From Gammaproteobacteria bacterium (GTDB lineage Bacteria; Pseudomonadota; Gammaproteobacteria; UBA5861), in contig JAKSCV010000033.1 in the NCBI GenBank assembly GCA_022360445.1, forward strand, positions 36,210-100,209: DNA of 64,000 nucleotides, written 5' to 3'. This document shows, one piece after another, positions 27,246 through 36,701 of the stretch; within the stretch, counting starts at the first letter, position 1; each line of letters opens with the position of its first letter. Below the pieces are notes generated by a model. That model did not search any database, had not been told where the DNA came from, and was given only the letters and a program-made list of their open reading frames with translations. A program made the position numbers and the translations under genes.

Positions 27246-28438
27246 TCTCTTTCTCCTTGGTCCTCGGGAGTGTATTGGGCTTGTACTTGACGCAATGCTT
27301 GTAACGCGTTACCCAATTGAATATCTGCTGCCAGCTGAGCGTTCATGATGCGTTGCAAATCTTCGATGTAGCGTTTCGTCACCTTCTGTGTTGTGTCGTA
27401 ATAGGTGTCGAGGTGTTTGATAGCGGTCGACAGGTAGTTTTTAAAACTTTCCTGATCTTGTCGAAGCGTTGCAATTTGGGCCGCTTGCAGGTCCAGGCGG
27501 AGCAACTCCCCCGCCTCTAGAGAAACGGACTCATCAATATCGTCATGTTCGATACGTTTTACAATCACCAACTGCTCGAGCATGTCAGCTAAGCGGCCTT
27601 GGCGAGGCTCTGTTTGATCCTCAGCTTGTGATGTGGTTGGTTGCGACGGATTTTGGCCTTTCAGTTGTAAAGGCAGGGTTCGAACGCGTTTGATCATTTC
27701 AGACAAGGCAAAAGCAGTGCCTTCTATGTCTGGTCTTTCTGCGCCACGGAGCAGGCTGATTTCTTCAGCAATGGTTTTTCTTACTGGGAGGAAGCGTGTA
27801 TCTGCCAGCTCGTGTAGACGTCTGTCTGCCGCCAGCATCGCGGCGGTTGCGGCATCAAAGTCACTCACTAAGGTAATCCGTTGCACGGCTAATCGAAGCA
27901 AATACTCGGTTTCTGCTAGTTGCCAGCCTCTCTGGTCACGGATAGCGAGCTCTTGTGTAGCCTGTAACGACTCTTCTACTTTGCTGATCCACTGCCTGAG
28001 TGCTTCATCAGCTTCTCGTTGTGATTGATCAAGTGTATTGATATGGGTGGCAAGGCTTTGGATATTGACTTGATTATCGACAGCGTCAATCGCTTTTTGC
28101 CATTGCGTTGGGTATTTTTTAGTCGCTTGCGCCAGCGAATGAAGTTGTTCTGTGAGCATGTGCTGTTGTTGAAAAAGATAGGCGCCACCTGCGGCCAAGG
28201 CCAAGGTGAAAAGTATCGCGATAATAGCCAGCAGCAGAGGTGTTCGAGAAGGCTTTTTAGGAGGATCTTCTTCAGGTTGTATATTTTCTGGCTGGGTGTG
28301 CGTTGGGGTTTCTCCGTTTACATCTGACGTTAACCCTTGTTCTGAGTCGGGCTCTGCATGATCTGTTATGTGTGACTGGGCCAGGTCTTCTACCTTTTTT
28401 GGGTCAGTGATTTTGTCTTTACCGTTTTCAGGGTTCAT
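27242..28438 (-). CDS. hemX: HemX-type uroporphyrinogen-III C-methyltransferase-like membrane protein
   Basis: A protein of about 398 residues with an acidic, Pro/Glu-rich N-terminus, one membrane helix (TPLLLAIIAILFTLALAAGGAYLF) and a long helical periplasmic domain with LAETEYLLRLAVQRITLVSD. It is the proteobacterial HemX family: related by operon context to haem synthesis, not a proven methyltransferase. Several ATGs lie near the start; I prefer 28438, which has TGGGA about 5 bases before it and lies just inside the hemD 3' end. It is coupled to hemY by an ATGA overlap. Confidence 0.88.
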   Translation of the reverse strand: MNPENGKDKITDPKKVEDLAQSHITDHAEPDSEQGLTSDVNGETPTHTQPENIQPEEDPPKKPSRTPLLLAIIAILFTLALAAGGAYLFQQQHMLTEQLHSLAQATKKYPTQWQKAIDAVDNQVNIQSLATHINTLDQSQREADEALRQWISKVEESLQATQELAIRDQRGWQLAETEYLLRLAVQRITLVSDFDAATAAMLAADRRLHELADTRFLPVRKTIAEEISLLRGAERPDIEGTAFALSEMIKRVRTLPLQLKGQNPSQPTTSQAEDQTEPRQGRLADMLEQLVIVKRIEHDDIDESVSLEAGELLRLDLQAAQIATLRQDQESFKNYLSTAIKHLDTYYDTTQKVTKRYIEDLQRIMNAQLAADIQLGNALQALRQVQAQYTPEDQGERE

Positions 28439-28449
28439 AGGCATCCCAT

Positions 28450-29256
28450 TTATCTCGACGGGCGTGGTGATTGACACCAGTCAGCGATTGTTTCAATGAT
28501 TGTTTGATTGCTCGGATCTGAGGCAACGATGATTTCGGATCGAAAGCCGAGTGTACGTGCATAGCTTTGTGTGCGTTGGCTCAATACAAGCAAAGGTTTT
28601 TTAAACATTGTATTGTGGTATTCCTTATCGAGAATAGCGAGCAGGTTCTCAAGCACCTCGTTGCTGGTTGCAGTGAGCAGATCCAAACAAGTCAGTTCGT
28701 GCTGCCAGTTTACAGAAATTGTATTGATATTTGGACGGTTTCGCCTGTAAGTATTAGCGTAATCAACCAGTGCGCCTCTAGTGGCTAAAGTGTCTCGCAA
28801 GAGGGTGCGACCGTTCTCCCCTTTGATGATGACAATACGTTTTTCCTGAACCTGTTTTTGTGCCAGTTCTGGGTTGCGTAGTAAGGCTTCGCTGTTGTAG
28901 CTACTGCAAGGGGTGATCGTGGTATACAGCCCAGACTTTTCAAGTGCCTGCCGTGTTTGTGGCCCAATGGCAGCAATTTGTACGCCGGGTTTGAGTATGT
29001 TGTCCGCTTGGGTCCAGTGAATATAGCCTTTGACAGCGTTTACACTGGTAAAGATCAGTAAATCCGCAGCCTTTAGCTGTTTTAATGCAATATCATCTTT
29101 CGGTGTCAGGTGGATTTCAACGGCAGGACACGGAAGGGGGACGCCACCTTCGGCCGCGATTGCTGTACAGAGCGCTTTATTTTGAGGAGCTGGCCGGGTA
29201 ACAAGTATGTTGAGCCCATCGAGCAATCCTACTCCTTTCCCGCTTTTAGTGGTCAC
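28450..29256 (-). CDS. hemD: Uroporphyrinogen-III synthase
   Basis: A 268-residue HemD. The family is poorly conserved, but the pattern is clear: [16 protein letters not shown] at the N-terminus, [12 protein letters not shown] near residue 80, [14 protein letters not shown] near 105, and [13 protein letters not shown] near 185. It closes and flips ring D of hydroxymethylbilane. It overlaps the end of hemC by 11 bases and leads into hemX, so the four haem genes are one transcript. Confidence 0.93.
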   Translation of the reverse strand: MTTKSGKGVGLLDGLNILVTRPAPQNKALCTAIAAEGGVPLPCPAVEIHLTPKDDIALKQLKAADLLIFTSVNAVKGYIHWTQADNILKPGVQIAAIGPQTRQALEKSGLYTTITPCSSYNSEALLRNPELAQKQVQEKRIVIIKGENGRTLLRDTLATRGALVDYANTYRRNRPNINTISVNWQHELTCLDLLTATSNEVLENLLAILDKEYHNTMFKKPLLVLSQRTQSYARTLGFRSEIIVASDPSNQTIIETIADWCQSPRPSR

Positions 29257-30184
29257 TTTCGGGTGAGACCCCTACCAGGGCAAGTATGTCTCCGGCACCT
29301 TGTGAGAGTAGATCTTTGGCCACATGTATGCCCAGTTCTTCTGCCTGGGCGACTGATGCACGGGCTTCAGAAAAGAGGAGCGTTTCACCAGAGGGGTCTC
29401 CAACTAAGCCCCGAAGCCAAAGTTGATCGCCGACAAGTTCGGCATAACTTCCAATAGGAACCTGGCAGCCGCCGTTGAGATATTTGTTCATCGCTCTTTC
29501 AGCTGTGACGCGGTAAGTGGTTTCATCATCGTTGAGTACCGCAAGCAGGGCTTCTGTCTCTGTGTCTCCTTGGCGACACTCAACACCAATGGCACCTTGC
29601 CCGACAGCGGGCAGAATCAATTCGGGTTCGATGATACTGCGAATGCGTGCATCCATTTCCAGCCGTTTGAGTCCTGCTGTTGCAAGGATAATGGCATCAA
29701 ATTCACCGGCATCCAGTTTGGCAAGCCGAGTGTTGACATTACCTCTAAGGTTCCGAACGGTGAAATAAGGGAAGCGAGCTTTTATCTGACATTTCCGCCG
29801 TAGACTACAGGTTCCAATGACAGCGGTTGGGGGCAAGTCTTCTAAGCATGCGAATTGGTTGGAAACAAAGGCATCGCGAGGATCATCACGCTTTAAAATG
29901 ACAGGTAAATGTAAGCTCTGGGGCAAGACAGCTGGCACATCTTTCATTGAGTGTACAGCAAGGTCTGTTTTCCCCTCTAGCATGCCTTGCTCGAGTTCCT
30001 TGACAAACAGGCCTTTCCCACCAATTTTGGCCAGCGGGCTGTCGAGTAACTTGTCGCCCTTGGTGACCATAGGAATTAATTCGGTTTTGAGCCCGGGGTG
30101 GGCTTTTTCTAATTGATGGGCGACTGTCTGAGTTTGCCAAAGAGCAAGGGGGCTTTTTCGAGTAGCAATGCGGATTGTTTTCAC
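29246..30184 (-). CDS. hemC: Porphobilinogen deaminase (hydroxymethylbilane synthase)
   Basis: A 312-residue Hem[14 protein letters not shown] starts the protein, KGLFVKELE and AVHSMKDVP near residue 80 form the active site, SLRRKCQI near 128 follows, and the cysteine that carries the dipyrromethane cofactor is in [13 protein letters not shown] near 241. It is the first gene of the haem operon; 92 bases separate it from the algR-like gene upstream on the same strand, an arrangement shared with Pseudomonas. Confidence 0.97.
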   Translation of the reverse strand: MKTIRIATRKSPLALWQTQTVAHQLEKAHPGLKTELIPMVTKGDKLLDSPLAKIGGKGLFVKELEQGMLEGKTDLAVHSMKDVPAVLPQSLHLPVILKRDDPRDAFVSNQFACLEDLPPTAVIGTCSLRRKCQIKARFPYFTVRNLRGNVNTRLAKLDAGEFDAIILATAGLKRLEMDARIRSIIEPELILPAVGQGAIGVECRQGDTETEALLAVLNDDETTYRVTAERAMNKYLNGGCQVPIGSYAELVGDQLWLRGLVGDPSGETLLFSEARASVAQAEELGIHVAKDLLSQGAGDILALVGVSPESDH

Positions 30185-30276
30185 AAGGTTTCCGGTATTT
30201 TTTTCGTCAATGAAATGGTAGTGTCAACCGCTCATTGTACTCTGAGCATATCAACAGGTTAAAGGTGTTTTAGGCT

Positions 30277-31026
30277 CTAACCGGCCTGATGTTCTCCTTT
30301 AATACGCAGAGCTTTTCTTACAAGCGGTAAATGACGTCTGCTGACTTCAAGTACATCATCGGCGTCGTTAAATGTAATGACGTTACCATTTGTTTTTGAC
30401 CGGGCCATGCCAGCGACATGTTTGATGGCCACCAGTGCGTTCCGGTGAATGCGGAGAAAGCTACTGGAAAATTCCTGTTCGAGTTTCTTCAATGGCTCTT
30501 CAATGAGTGCGGAACCCTCGGAATAGCGCAAGGTGACGTATTTGTGCTCGGCATGAAAGTAGAGGATGGAGTCGACAGGTATGAGTTTTACAGTGTTGCC
30601 AATTGTAGTACACACATGGGTGCGCTCTTCGTTGTCTTTTTGTTCCGCCTGGCGCAGTTGAGCTTTATTGGGAGTAACAGCTGAATTAAGAGCTTTTTCA
30701 AGCTTTTCTTTGCGAATCGGTTTTAGTAGATAGTCTTCTGCCGGCGTATCAAAGGCTTCTAAAGCATGGTCGCTGAATGCAGTTGTGAAGATAATGGCCG
30801 GCCGGGTTTGCAGTTCACCGATTTCATGAGCGGCATCTAAGCCGTCCATCACGGGCATGCGAATATCCATGAGGACAATATCCGGCTCCAACGTTTCTGT
30901 TTTTTGAATGGCTTCTTTACCGTTTCCAGCCTCGCCAACCCATTCGTACCCCTCAATATCGGATAGTATCCGTTGCAGTCGCTCACGCGCGAGGGGTTCA
31001 TCATCAACAACTAGTACTTTCATCAT
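30277..31026 (-). CDS. algR: LytTR-type response regulator (AlgR-like)
   Basis: A 249-residue two-component regulator: a receiver domain with VVDDEPLARERL, the phospho-acceptor aspartate in IVLMDIRMPVMDG near residue 55 and KPIRKEKL near 103, then a LytTR DNA-binding domain with FHAEHKYVTL near 155 and FLRIHRNALV near 193. The AlgR family controls alginate, motility or virulence genes in Pseudomonas; targets here are unknown. The start may be ATG 31026 or 31023. It follows the sensor kinase by 1 base and lies upstream of hemC as in Pseudomonas. Confidence 0.9.
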   Translation of the reverse strand: MMKVLVVDDEPLARERLQRILSDIEGYEWVGEAGNGKEAIQKTETLEPDIVLMDIRMPVMDGLDAAHEIGELQTRPAIIFTTAFSDHALEAFDTPAEDYLLKPIRKEKLEKALNSAVTPNKAQLRQAEQKDNEERTHVCTTIGNTVKLIPVDSILYFHAEHKYVTLRYSEGSALIEEPLKKLEQEFSSSFLRIHRNALVAIKHVAGMARSKTNGNVITFNDADDVLEVSRRHLPLVRKALRIKGEHQAG

Positions 31027-31027
31027 G

Positions 31028-32077
31028 CTACTCTTTTTCCTGTTTAGGAATTGTCAGTTTTACTGTAAAAAGCCCATCTTCTCGCTTGGTTGATAATAAT
31101 GCACGTTCGTTAAATGCCAATGCTAAGCGCTGGCGCACATTTTCAAGCGCAATTTGATTCCCTTTGTGAGGAATATAACTACCATCTGCGGGCAGAGGGT
31201 TAATTATTTCAATAATGTAAGCTTTTTGTGTGTGCTTGCCTTTAATAGTGACAGTACCTCCTTCGGGTAGCTTCTCGATACCATGATAGATGGTATTCTC
31301 AACCAGTGGTTGTAGGGTGAGTGCCGGTAGCCTGCTGTTGGGCAACGGTTTTTCCAGTTGCCAGTCAATGCGCAGCCGCTCGCTAATACGTAATGATTCA
31401 ATGCGCAAGTAAGTCCGAGAAAGCTCTATCTCATCGGCGAGGGTTAAGTGACCTTCATGAGTGAGACTTGCCCGGAAGAGTTCAGCTAAGTCTTCTACAG
31501 CCTCTTCGGCTTTTTCGGGGTCTGAGCGTGTTAAAGATGCAATGCTGTTCATGCTATTAAAAAGAAAGTGTGGGCGAATACGGGCTTGTAAGGCGACAAC
31601 GCGTGATCGTGCTTCGGCTTGAACGTTGAGTTGCCATTGTTTAAGTACATACCAGTATCGCAGCGCGATAGCTGTTGCAATCATGCTTACGCCGACATTG
31701 CGCAATATGTTTTTCAGAAGCCAATTAGCTTCCCACTCTATGGCAATGTCGGTGAGCTGAGCTAAATAATAGAAGACGGCTGTAAAAAAGGCTGTTACTA
31801 ACTGGATGACAAGAAAAGTAAGTACGCTGACTACCAGGTTGCTAAACCGGTTGATGAAAGGCCGCAGACTGCAGAGTAAAAAGAGGTTTGTCAGGGAGAT
31901 CCAAAGAATGAAAATAGTGAACGTGACAAACTGTGTTTTGACTTCTTCCCAGGTATCGCTTGTTGAAAGTGTGAGCATGACAGCGACCAGCTCAGACACA
32001 ATTAAGATGAGGACCAGTACATCCCGACTGCAAAAATTTGGAAGAAACGACTCTCCTGTGCTGTTTTGATTTTTCAT
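31028..32077 (-). CDS. algZ: LytS-type sensor histidine kinase (AlgZ/FimS-like)
   Basis: A 349-residue membrane kinase with about four N-terminal membrane helices (roughly residues 17-35, 48-72, 79-103, 125-150). The His_kinase domain has the phospho-acceptor in RIRPHFLFNSMNSIASL near residue 172, and an N-box LQPLVENTIYHGIE near 263; the ATPase part is short, as in the AlgZ/LytS group. It is paired with the AlgR-like regulator 1 base downstream. No argH is seen next to it, unlike in Pseudomonas. Confidence 0.87.
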   Translation of the reverse strand: MKNQNSTGESFLPNFCSRDVLVLILIVSELVAVMLTLSTSDTWEEVKTQFVTFTIFILWISLTNLFLLCSLRPFINRFSNLVVSVLTFLVIQLVTAFFTAVFYYLAQLTDIAIEWEANWLLKNILRNVGVSMIATAIALRYWYVLKQWQLNVQAEARSRVVALQARIRPHFLFNSMNSIASLTRSDPEKAEEAVEDLAELFRASLTHEGHLTLADEIELSRTYLRIESLRISERLRIDWQLEKPLPNSRLPALTLQPLVENTIYHGIEKLPEGGTVTIKGKHTQKAYIIEIINPLPADGSYIPHKGNQIALENVRQRLALAFNERALLSTKREDGLFTVKLTIPKQEKE

Positions 32078-32340
32078 TCCTTGAGGCGTTGTTTGAACGG
32101 CAATAATGTCTGAAACGCAGTTTTCCTATTAAAGTTGATTCATGGTTTGAAAGAGAATAGCCCTTAAGAATTTAGCGGCAAGCTTCATGATGAGTTGATC
32201 TTGCAATGTGTAAAAAAACAATCTCTAGGCATACCCAGAGTCTAGTCAGGGGTTCTTGCAGGGTCCAGCTTCACTTTTTAGAGAGGCCATTCAATAGGAA
32301 TGAACGGTCGTTATGCTTGTCTTTTGTCAGTTGGATGTAC

Positions 32341-33309
32341 TTAATACAATTTTCGCAAGTCCATACCGGTATAGAGGCTTGCGACATCCTCCGCATAGCC
32401 ATTAAACATTTGCGTCTCTCGCTTTTTTTGAAAAAGAGAGGATAAGGCTGAGCCGCCATCAAGGCGTCTTTCTTTGGCTTGGCTCCAGCGAGGGTGGTCG
32501 ACAAGTGGGTTAACATTCGAATAAAACCCATACTCTTTGGGGGCTGCTTTATTCCAGCTGGTAGGCGGCTGCGTTTCCTGGAAATGGATTTTTACAATAG
32601 ACTTGATGCTCTTGAACCCGTATTTCCAAGGAACAATCAGACGGAGAGGCGCACCATTTTGGTTAGGAAGCACTTTTCCGTACATGCCAACCGCCAGGAT
32701 TGAAAGCGGGTGCATCGCTTCGTCTATCCGCAAACCTTCGACATAAGGCCATTCTAGAACAGGCGATCGTTGGCCGGGCATTTGTTTGGGGTCATGCAAT
32801 GTTTCGAACGCCACATACTTTGCTTTGGAATTAGGGCGAAATCGTTTTAATAAGTCACCCAGAGAAAAACCGACCCAAGGGATGACCATGGACCATGCTT
32901 CAACACAGCGAAGCCGGTAAATGCGTTCTTCAAGCGCATGTGGTTTGAGAATATCCTCCAGCGCAAATCGCCCGGTTAAGTCGGCTTCCCCTGAGATCTC
33001 TACCGACCAAGGATCTGTTCGAAAGTCTTGTGCATAACTTGCGGGATCTCGCTTTCCTGTCCCAAACTCATAAAAGTTATTGTAACTGCTGGCATCTTCG
33101 TAAGGTGTTTGGGTTTCGTTCGTCGTGTAAGGACCGGGTTTAATGTTGAGTTGTCCCTTATTGCTGAGAATTGCTGCGCTTGTAGGGAAGGCTGTAATAC
33201 CTGTCAGAGCGGCAAACCCGTGAATTAAAGCCCTGCGTTTTTTGTAGATCGCTTCCGGAGTGATTTCCGATGCAAGAGTATCTGAGGCTTTTTGATAACG
33301 AATGAGCAT
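32341..33309 (-). CDS. msrP: Periplasmic methionine sulfoxide reductase catalytic subunit MsrP (YedY)
   Basis: A 322-residue molybdopterin (Mo-MPT) reductase of the sulfite-oxidase fold. A Tat-like [13 protein letters not shown] signal lies about 24 residues in, and the Mo-ligand cysteine is in [18 protein letters not shown] near residue 136. Further marks are [21 protein letters not shown] near 217 and the C-terminal [17 protein letters not shown]. It repairs oxidised methionine in envelope proteins, normally taking electrons from the membrane haem protein MsrQ. No msrQ is adjacent: the 260 bases downstream hold no gene that I can support. Confidence 0.93.
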   Translation of the reverse strand: MLIRYQKASDTLASEITPEAIYKKRRALIHGFAALTGITAFPTSAAILSNKGQLNIKPGPYTTNETQTPYEDASSYNNFYEFGTGKRDPASYAQDFRTDPWSVEISGEADLTGRFALEDILKPHALEERIYRLRCVEAWSMVIPWVGFSLGDLLKRFRPNSKAKYVAFETLHDPKQMPGQRSPVLEWPYVEGLRIDEAMHPLSILAVGMYGKVLPNQNGAPLRLIVPWKYGFKSIKSIVKIHFQETQPPTSWNKAAPKEYGFYSNVNPLVDHPRWSQAKERRLDGGSALSSLFQKKRETQMFNGYAEDVASLYTGMDLRKLY

Positions 33310-33443
33310 AATGACTCTCTAGCAGTATGAGTTTTATATTCTGACCTTTTCGAGCTCCCAGTGTTCTGGATAACGTACAATTGTTACTAAAACGTAATAT
33401 AAAAACGCGGTCATTTGGCACAAGGCATATCTGTGTTCTTTAA

Positions 33444-33463
33444 ATAGTTGCATATACAACTAT
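33444..33463. promoter_or_regulatory. Probable MarR operator upstream of its own gene
   Basis: ATAGTTG and CAACTAT form perfect 7-base arms around a six-base AT-rich centre (C-ATAT-A). This size and AT content are typical of MarR-family sites, and it lies directly upstream of the marR-like gene, suggesting autoregulation. A degenerate second copy lies at 33943-33962. Confidence 0.65.
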
Positions 33464-33513
33464 CAATGATAGAATCGACCTTAAGTTACCTAACAAAAGA
33501 AAACCCACCTGAA

Positions 33514-33927
33514 ATGTTTGAGCGCTGCCTTTATTTTAATACCAACACACTAGTGAGAAAGCTAAACAGCCAGTGGGAGCAGGCGTTTGCTCGAATAGAT
33601 CTCACGCCGCCTCAAGGGTATCTATTGCGGGTTGTTTTGGACCGGCCTGGTTTGTCACAGCAGGAAGTTGCTGGTGAATTATGTTTGGAGAAATCAACCA
33701 TTACCCGCTTTCTCACCGTTCTGGAAAAAAAGGGCTTTGTGAAGCGAAGTGTGGTTGATGGTAATGCGCGGCAAAAAGCTATTTTCCCGCAGCCAAGAGC
33801 GGTGGCGATGAAAGAGGAGCTGGAAGCCTTGGGCGATGAGTTATATGCCGGAGTTTGTGCTGCCTTGGGTGAAGATAATGTCAAGTCTTTCGTTGCGATG
33901 AGTCGGCAAATGGCTCAGTCACTCTAA
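33514..33927 (+). CDS. MarR family transcriptional regulator
   Basis: About 138 residues: an N-terminal helix with LVRKLNSQWEQAFARIDLTPPQGYLL, then a winged helix with SQQEVAGELCLEKSTITRFLTVLEKKGFVKRS, and the wing VVDGNARQKAIFP. Such dimers usually repress their own and neighbouring genes and respond to small aromatic or oxidant ligands. I chose the ATG at 33514; a TTG at 33448 lies inside the palindrome and an ATG at 33466 directly abuts it, leaving no room for a promoter or leader. No ribosome site is strong. The downstream target seems to have decayed. Confidence 0.87.
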   Translation: MFERCLYFNTNTLVRKLNSQWEQAFARIDLTPPQGYLLRVVLDRPGLSQQEVAGELCLEKSTITRFLTVLEKKGFVKRSVVDGNARQKAIFPQPRAVAMKEELEALGDELYAGVCAALGEDNVKSFVAMSRQMAQSL

Positions 33928-33942
33928 AGAATTTTTGCAACA

Positions 33943-33962
33943 ATAGTTTTATATGCAACATT
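33943..33962. promoter_or_regulatory. Degenerate second MarR-like site
   Basis: ATAGTT, then TTATATG and CAAC align with the 33444-33463 palindrome with a few mismatches in one arm tip. It lies 15 bases after the marR stop and 30 bases before a decayed reading frame, as expected for a former regulated promoter. Confidence 0.35.
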
Positions 33963-33991
33963 AGGGGCATAAAAATGAATTTTTGAATCAA

Positions 33992-34439
33992 ATGGTGGAC
34001 GCTGGTGGTAAGTCTGATGATCCGAGGGGTGGCATCTGTTCAACGCTCGCTCATTTTCACAAAGCGTTTAATGGTCGGAACTTGCGTACTTCGGTGAGTG
34101 ATGGGCTACAGGCAGTATAGACAACAATGCTTAATGCGCTGGGTGGTTTGAAGCGGGGAGGCCTGAATTACTCAGCTTATGACAGCCTATTCAACGGCCC
34201 TACACGCGCTATTTAGGATAGAAAGGTCACACAATCTATCGAGGGCAAGGTTTTTTCCAAACTGCCGGTCGAGAGTATGGGCATTTCTTTTCCCTGTGAT
34301 CTCATCGACCTGTAGCTAAAAATACGGATTTCTCGTACTTTCGCCTTGCATGATGGCGTGTCCCAGCAGCTTCACCACCCTGAATCAATAGAAGGCTTTC
34401 GCCTCCTCGAAGCTTATCGAAATGAATGCCGTTTTTAAT
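33992..34439 (+). pseudogene. Decayed gene downstream of marR
   Basis: This 530-base stretch has no intact gene. One frame starting at ATG 33992 stays coding-like for about 149 codons to a TAA at 34437, interrupted by three TAG codons (34118, 34214 and one near 34313). The translation between them is protein-like, for example LNALGGLKRGGLNYSAYDSLFNG and ESIEGFRLLEAYRNECRF. I do not recognise the family. Since each TAG could come from a TGG tryptophan by one change, a once intact gene is plausible. Other genes in the window end normally in TAG, so recoding is unlikely. Confidence 0.4.
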
Positions 34440-34458
34440 CAGTAAGTGAGGGAAATAT

Positions 34459-34656
34459 ATGCCTTATGTACACATGAAACTCACCCCAGAGGGCTTAACA
34501 AAAGAAAAGAAAGAAACATTGATGCGTAAAGTGACCGAGCTTTTACGTGATGAGCTTGATAAAAACCCTGAGACAACCATTATCACGATCGAGGAAGTAC
34601 CGACGGATAACTGGGGGATTGGGGGTGAAAGCGTGACTCGGCGTCGGCAGCTCTGA
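34459..34656 (+). CDS. 4-oxalocrotonate tautomerase family protein
   Basis: A 65-residue protein beginning Met-Pro-Tyr; after removal of Met, Pro-1 becomes the catalytic base of the tautomerase superfamily. The short beta-alpha-beta length and VTELLRDELDKNPETTIITIEEVPTDNWGIGG segment fit the 4-OT group that acts on ring-cleavage products, but there is no aromatic degradation operon around it. GAGGG lies 8 bases before the start. A YdcZ-type transporter gene follows after 10 bases, likely co-transcribed. Confidence 0.85.
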   Translation: MPYVHMKLTPEGLTKEKKETLMRKVTELLRDELDKNPETTIITIEEVPTDNWGIGGESVTRRRQL

Positions 34657-34666
34657 AGGAGTTATT

Positions 34667-35110
34667 ATGACGCCCCATCTTTCATTTTTTGCGCTTGCAT
34701 TGGCGGCAGGAATCGGTATTCCGATCATGGCAGCCATGAATGCCAACCTGGGAGGCCAGATTGGCAGCCCAGTGACTGCCACCGTCATCCTCTTCATCGT
34801 TGCGCTTTCTTGTGCGCTGGGGGTTTTAGCCTATGTAGGGTTACCACCGAAACCATTATCCGCAGCACCCACTTATACCTTTATAGGGGGGGTATTCGTT
34901 GCCTTTTACGCACTTTCCATTACTTGGGCTGCGCCCCACATCGGTGTTGGAAACGCCGTCTTTTTTGTGCTTTTGGGGCAGATGATAGCGGCTACTATGA
35001 TTGATCATTGGGCGCTTTTTGGCGCTGTTCATTCACCCGTAACGTTAAGACGGCTGGCCGGCCTGGGGCTGATGGCCATCGGACTTTATCTGGCGCGGCG
35101 TACAGTCTGA
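34667..35110 (+). CDS. DMT family transporter, YdcZ/DUF606 type
   Basis: A 147-residue integral membrane protein with five hydrophobic segments. GIGIPIMAAMNANLGGQIGSPVTATVILFIVAL is the signature start of DUF606 proteins, small half-size members of the drug/metabolite transporter group that probably dimerise; FVLLGQMIAATMIDHW lies near residue 105. GAAGGAG precedes the ATG. The substrate is unknown. It is coupled to the tautomerase gene and converges on hemJ. Confidence 0.85.
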   Translation: MTPHLSFFALALAAGIGIPIMAAMNANLGGQIGSPVTATVILFIVALSCALGVLAYVGLPPKPLSAAPTYTFIGGVFVAFYALSITWAAPHIGVGNAVFFVLLGQMIAATMIDHWALFGAVHSPVTLRRLAGLGLMAIGLYLARRTV

Positions 35111-35125
35111 TAACTGTTCAGTATT

Positions 35126-35554
35126 TCACCAGGTGGGCTGGAGTTCGACCAATAAGATGATTGCAATGAGAAAAAAGACGGGTACTTCATTGAACCAGCG
35201 ATACCAGACTTCACTGTGCTGATTGCGGTCGTGTTTAAAGTTGAGTAATAGTTTACCGCACCACACATGGTATCCTGTCAGCAAAATGACCAATACCAGT
35301 TTGATGTGCAGCCAGGGCATTGTTCTCAAGGCATCCGCCGGATAATACCCAAGCAACCATAAACCGAATATCCATGTCATTAGACCACCGGGTGTCGTTA
35401 TACCCCAGAATAGTTTTCGCTCCATTAGTTTAAACCGGTCAATACCCGGTTGATCTTGAGTTATGCTGTGATAAACGTAAAGGCGAGGTAGGTAGAACAG
35501 TCCGGCAAACCAAGTCACCATGGAAATAATGTGAAACGCTTTAATCCAGAGCAT
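35126..35554 (-). CDS. hemJ: Protoporphyrinogen IX oxidase HemJ
   Basis: A 142-residue membrane protein with four helices. The conserved histidine and arginine/tyrosine pattern KAFHIISMVTWFAGLFYLPRLYVYH opens it, followed by PWLHIKLVLVILLTGYH near residue 85 and RWFNEVPVFFLIAIIL at the end. HemJ catalyses the penultimate step of haem synthesis in most proteobacteria, oxidising protoporphyrinogen IX with quinone. It is alone here, away from hemCDXY, and diverges from argC. Confidence 0.93.
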   Translation of the reverse strand: MLWIKAFHIISMVTWFAGLFYLPRLYVYHSITQDQPGIDRFKLMERKLFWGITTPGGLMTWIFGLWLLGYYPADALRTMPWLHIKLVLVILLTGYHVWCGKLLLNFKHDRNQHSEVWYRWFNEVPVFFLIAIILLVELQPTW

Positions 35555-35665
35555 AAGCGATTACTTTGTGCCAGTTTGAGTATTTAAATGTTACTACTTT
35601 AACCTGATCTAGGCTCCCGTTAAACTTCATGCTCAGCAAGTCAGTGTTTTTTTACGGAGAAATTG

Positions 35666-36694
35666 ATGTTATCAGTAGGTGTTGTCGGTGGGACCGGCTA
35701 TACAGGTTTAGAGCTTCTACGGTTATTGGCTGTTCATCCAGGCGCTTCCTTGGATGTAATTACCTCGCGAGGCAATGCCGGTACGCGCGTGGATAAGCTT
35801 TTCCCTGGCTTGCGTGGTTTTAATGATCTGATATTTACAGAGCCAAAAGCCGAAGTGTTGTCGGATTGTGATGTCGTGTTTTTCTCAACACCTAACGGTG
35901 TGGCAATGTCGATGGTTCCTGAGCTCTTGAAGTCGGGGACTCGGGTAATCGATTTAGCGGCTGATTTTCGTCTCAAGGACCCGGCGGTCTGGAAGCAATG
36001 GTACGGCATGGAGCATACCTGCCCAGAGTTACTGGGTGAAGCTGTTTACGGTCTGCCGGAAGTGAATCGAGCTGCGATAAAAAATGCACAGCTTGTCGCT
36101 TGCCCGGGGTGCTATCCCACCGCGATACAGCTGGGTTTTTTACCTCTGATTGAACAGCAGATCGTTGATTCAAGCCGATTGATTGCGGATGCTAAATCCG
36201 GTGTCAGTGGTGCAGGGCGTCAGGCCAGTGTTGCAAATTTGCTTTGTGAAGTTTCTGAGAGTTTCAAGGCGTATGGGGTTAACGGTCACCGCCACATACC
36301 AGAAATTGATCAGGGATTAAATGCGATTTCATCTGATCGTGTAAATGTGACATTTACCCCGCACCTCACCCCTATGATTCGGGGCATCCATGCGACGCTC
36401 TATGCAGAACTGACGGCTGATGTTGATCTGCAGGCAGTGTATGAATCTCGTTATGCGGAAGAGGCTTTTGTTGATGTGTTGCCCGAGGGCTCACACCCCG
36501 ATACGCGCAGCGTTAAAGGCGCGAATGTATGCCGTATCGCTGTGCACCAGGCAAAGGGCGCGAGACATATCGTCATATTGTCTGTCATTGATAATCTCGT
36601 TAAGGGTGCAGCAGGCCAAGCGATTCAGAACATGAACTTAATGTTTGACCAGCCCGAGCAAGACGGGTTAGTCAGCGTGCCATTTATTCCCTAA
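35666..36694 (+). CDS. argC: N-acetyl-gamma-glutamyl-phosphate reductase
   Basis: A 342-residue NADPH-dependent reductase of arginine synthesis. [18 protein letters not shown] is the nucleotide-binding start, the catalytic cysteine is in [15 protein letters not shown] near residue 150, and the histidine region includes [12 protein letters not shown] near 210. The start is the ATG at 35666 with GGAGA before it; a TTG codon one position upstream is less likely. It is followed by the coiled-coil, bactofilin and erpA genes, a group also seen near argC and erpA in Pseudomonas. Confidence 0.96.
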   Translation: MLSVGVVGGTGYTGLELLRLLAVHPGASLDVITSRGNAGTRVDKLFPGLRGFNDLIFTEPKAEVLSDCDVVFFSTPNGVAMSMVPELLKSGTRVIDLAADFRLKDPAVWKQWYGMEHTCPELLGEAVYGLPEVNRAAIKNAQLVACPGCYPTAIQLGFLPLIEQQIVDSSRLIADAKSGVSGAGRQASVANLLCEVSESFKAYGVNGHRHIPEIDQGLNAISSDRVNVTFTPHLTPMIRGIHATLYAELTADVDLQAVYESRYAEEAFVDVLPEGSHPDTRSVKGANVCRIAVHQAKGARHIVILSVIDNLVKGAAGQAIQNMNLMFDQPEQDGLVSVPFIP

Positions 36695-36701
36695 ACGCTT
36701 C

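Noticed and set aside
33992..34439. TAG recoding (pyrrolysine-like) in the frame with three TAG codons
   Set aside because: Other genes such as dctM terminate in TAG and no pyl genes are seen, so decay is the simpler reading.
33928..34458. Insertion-sequence remnant between marR and the tautomerase
   Set aside because: I see no terminal inverted repeats, target duplications or recognisable transposase motifs.
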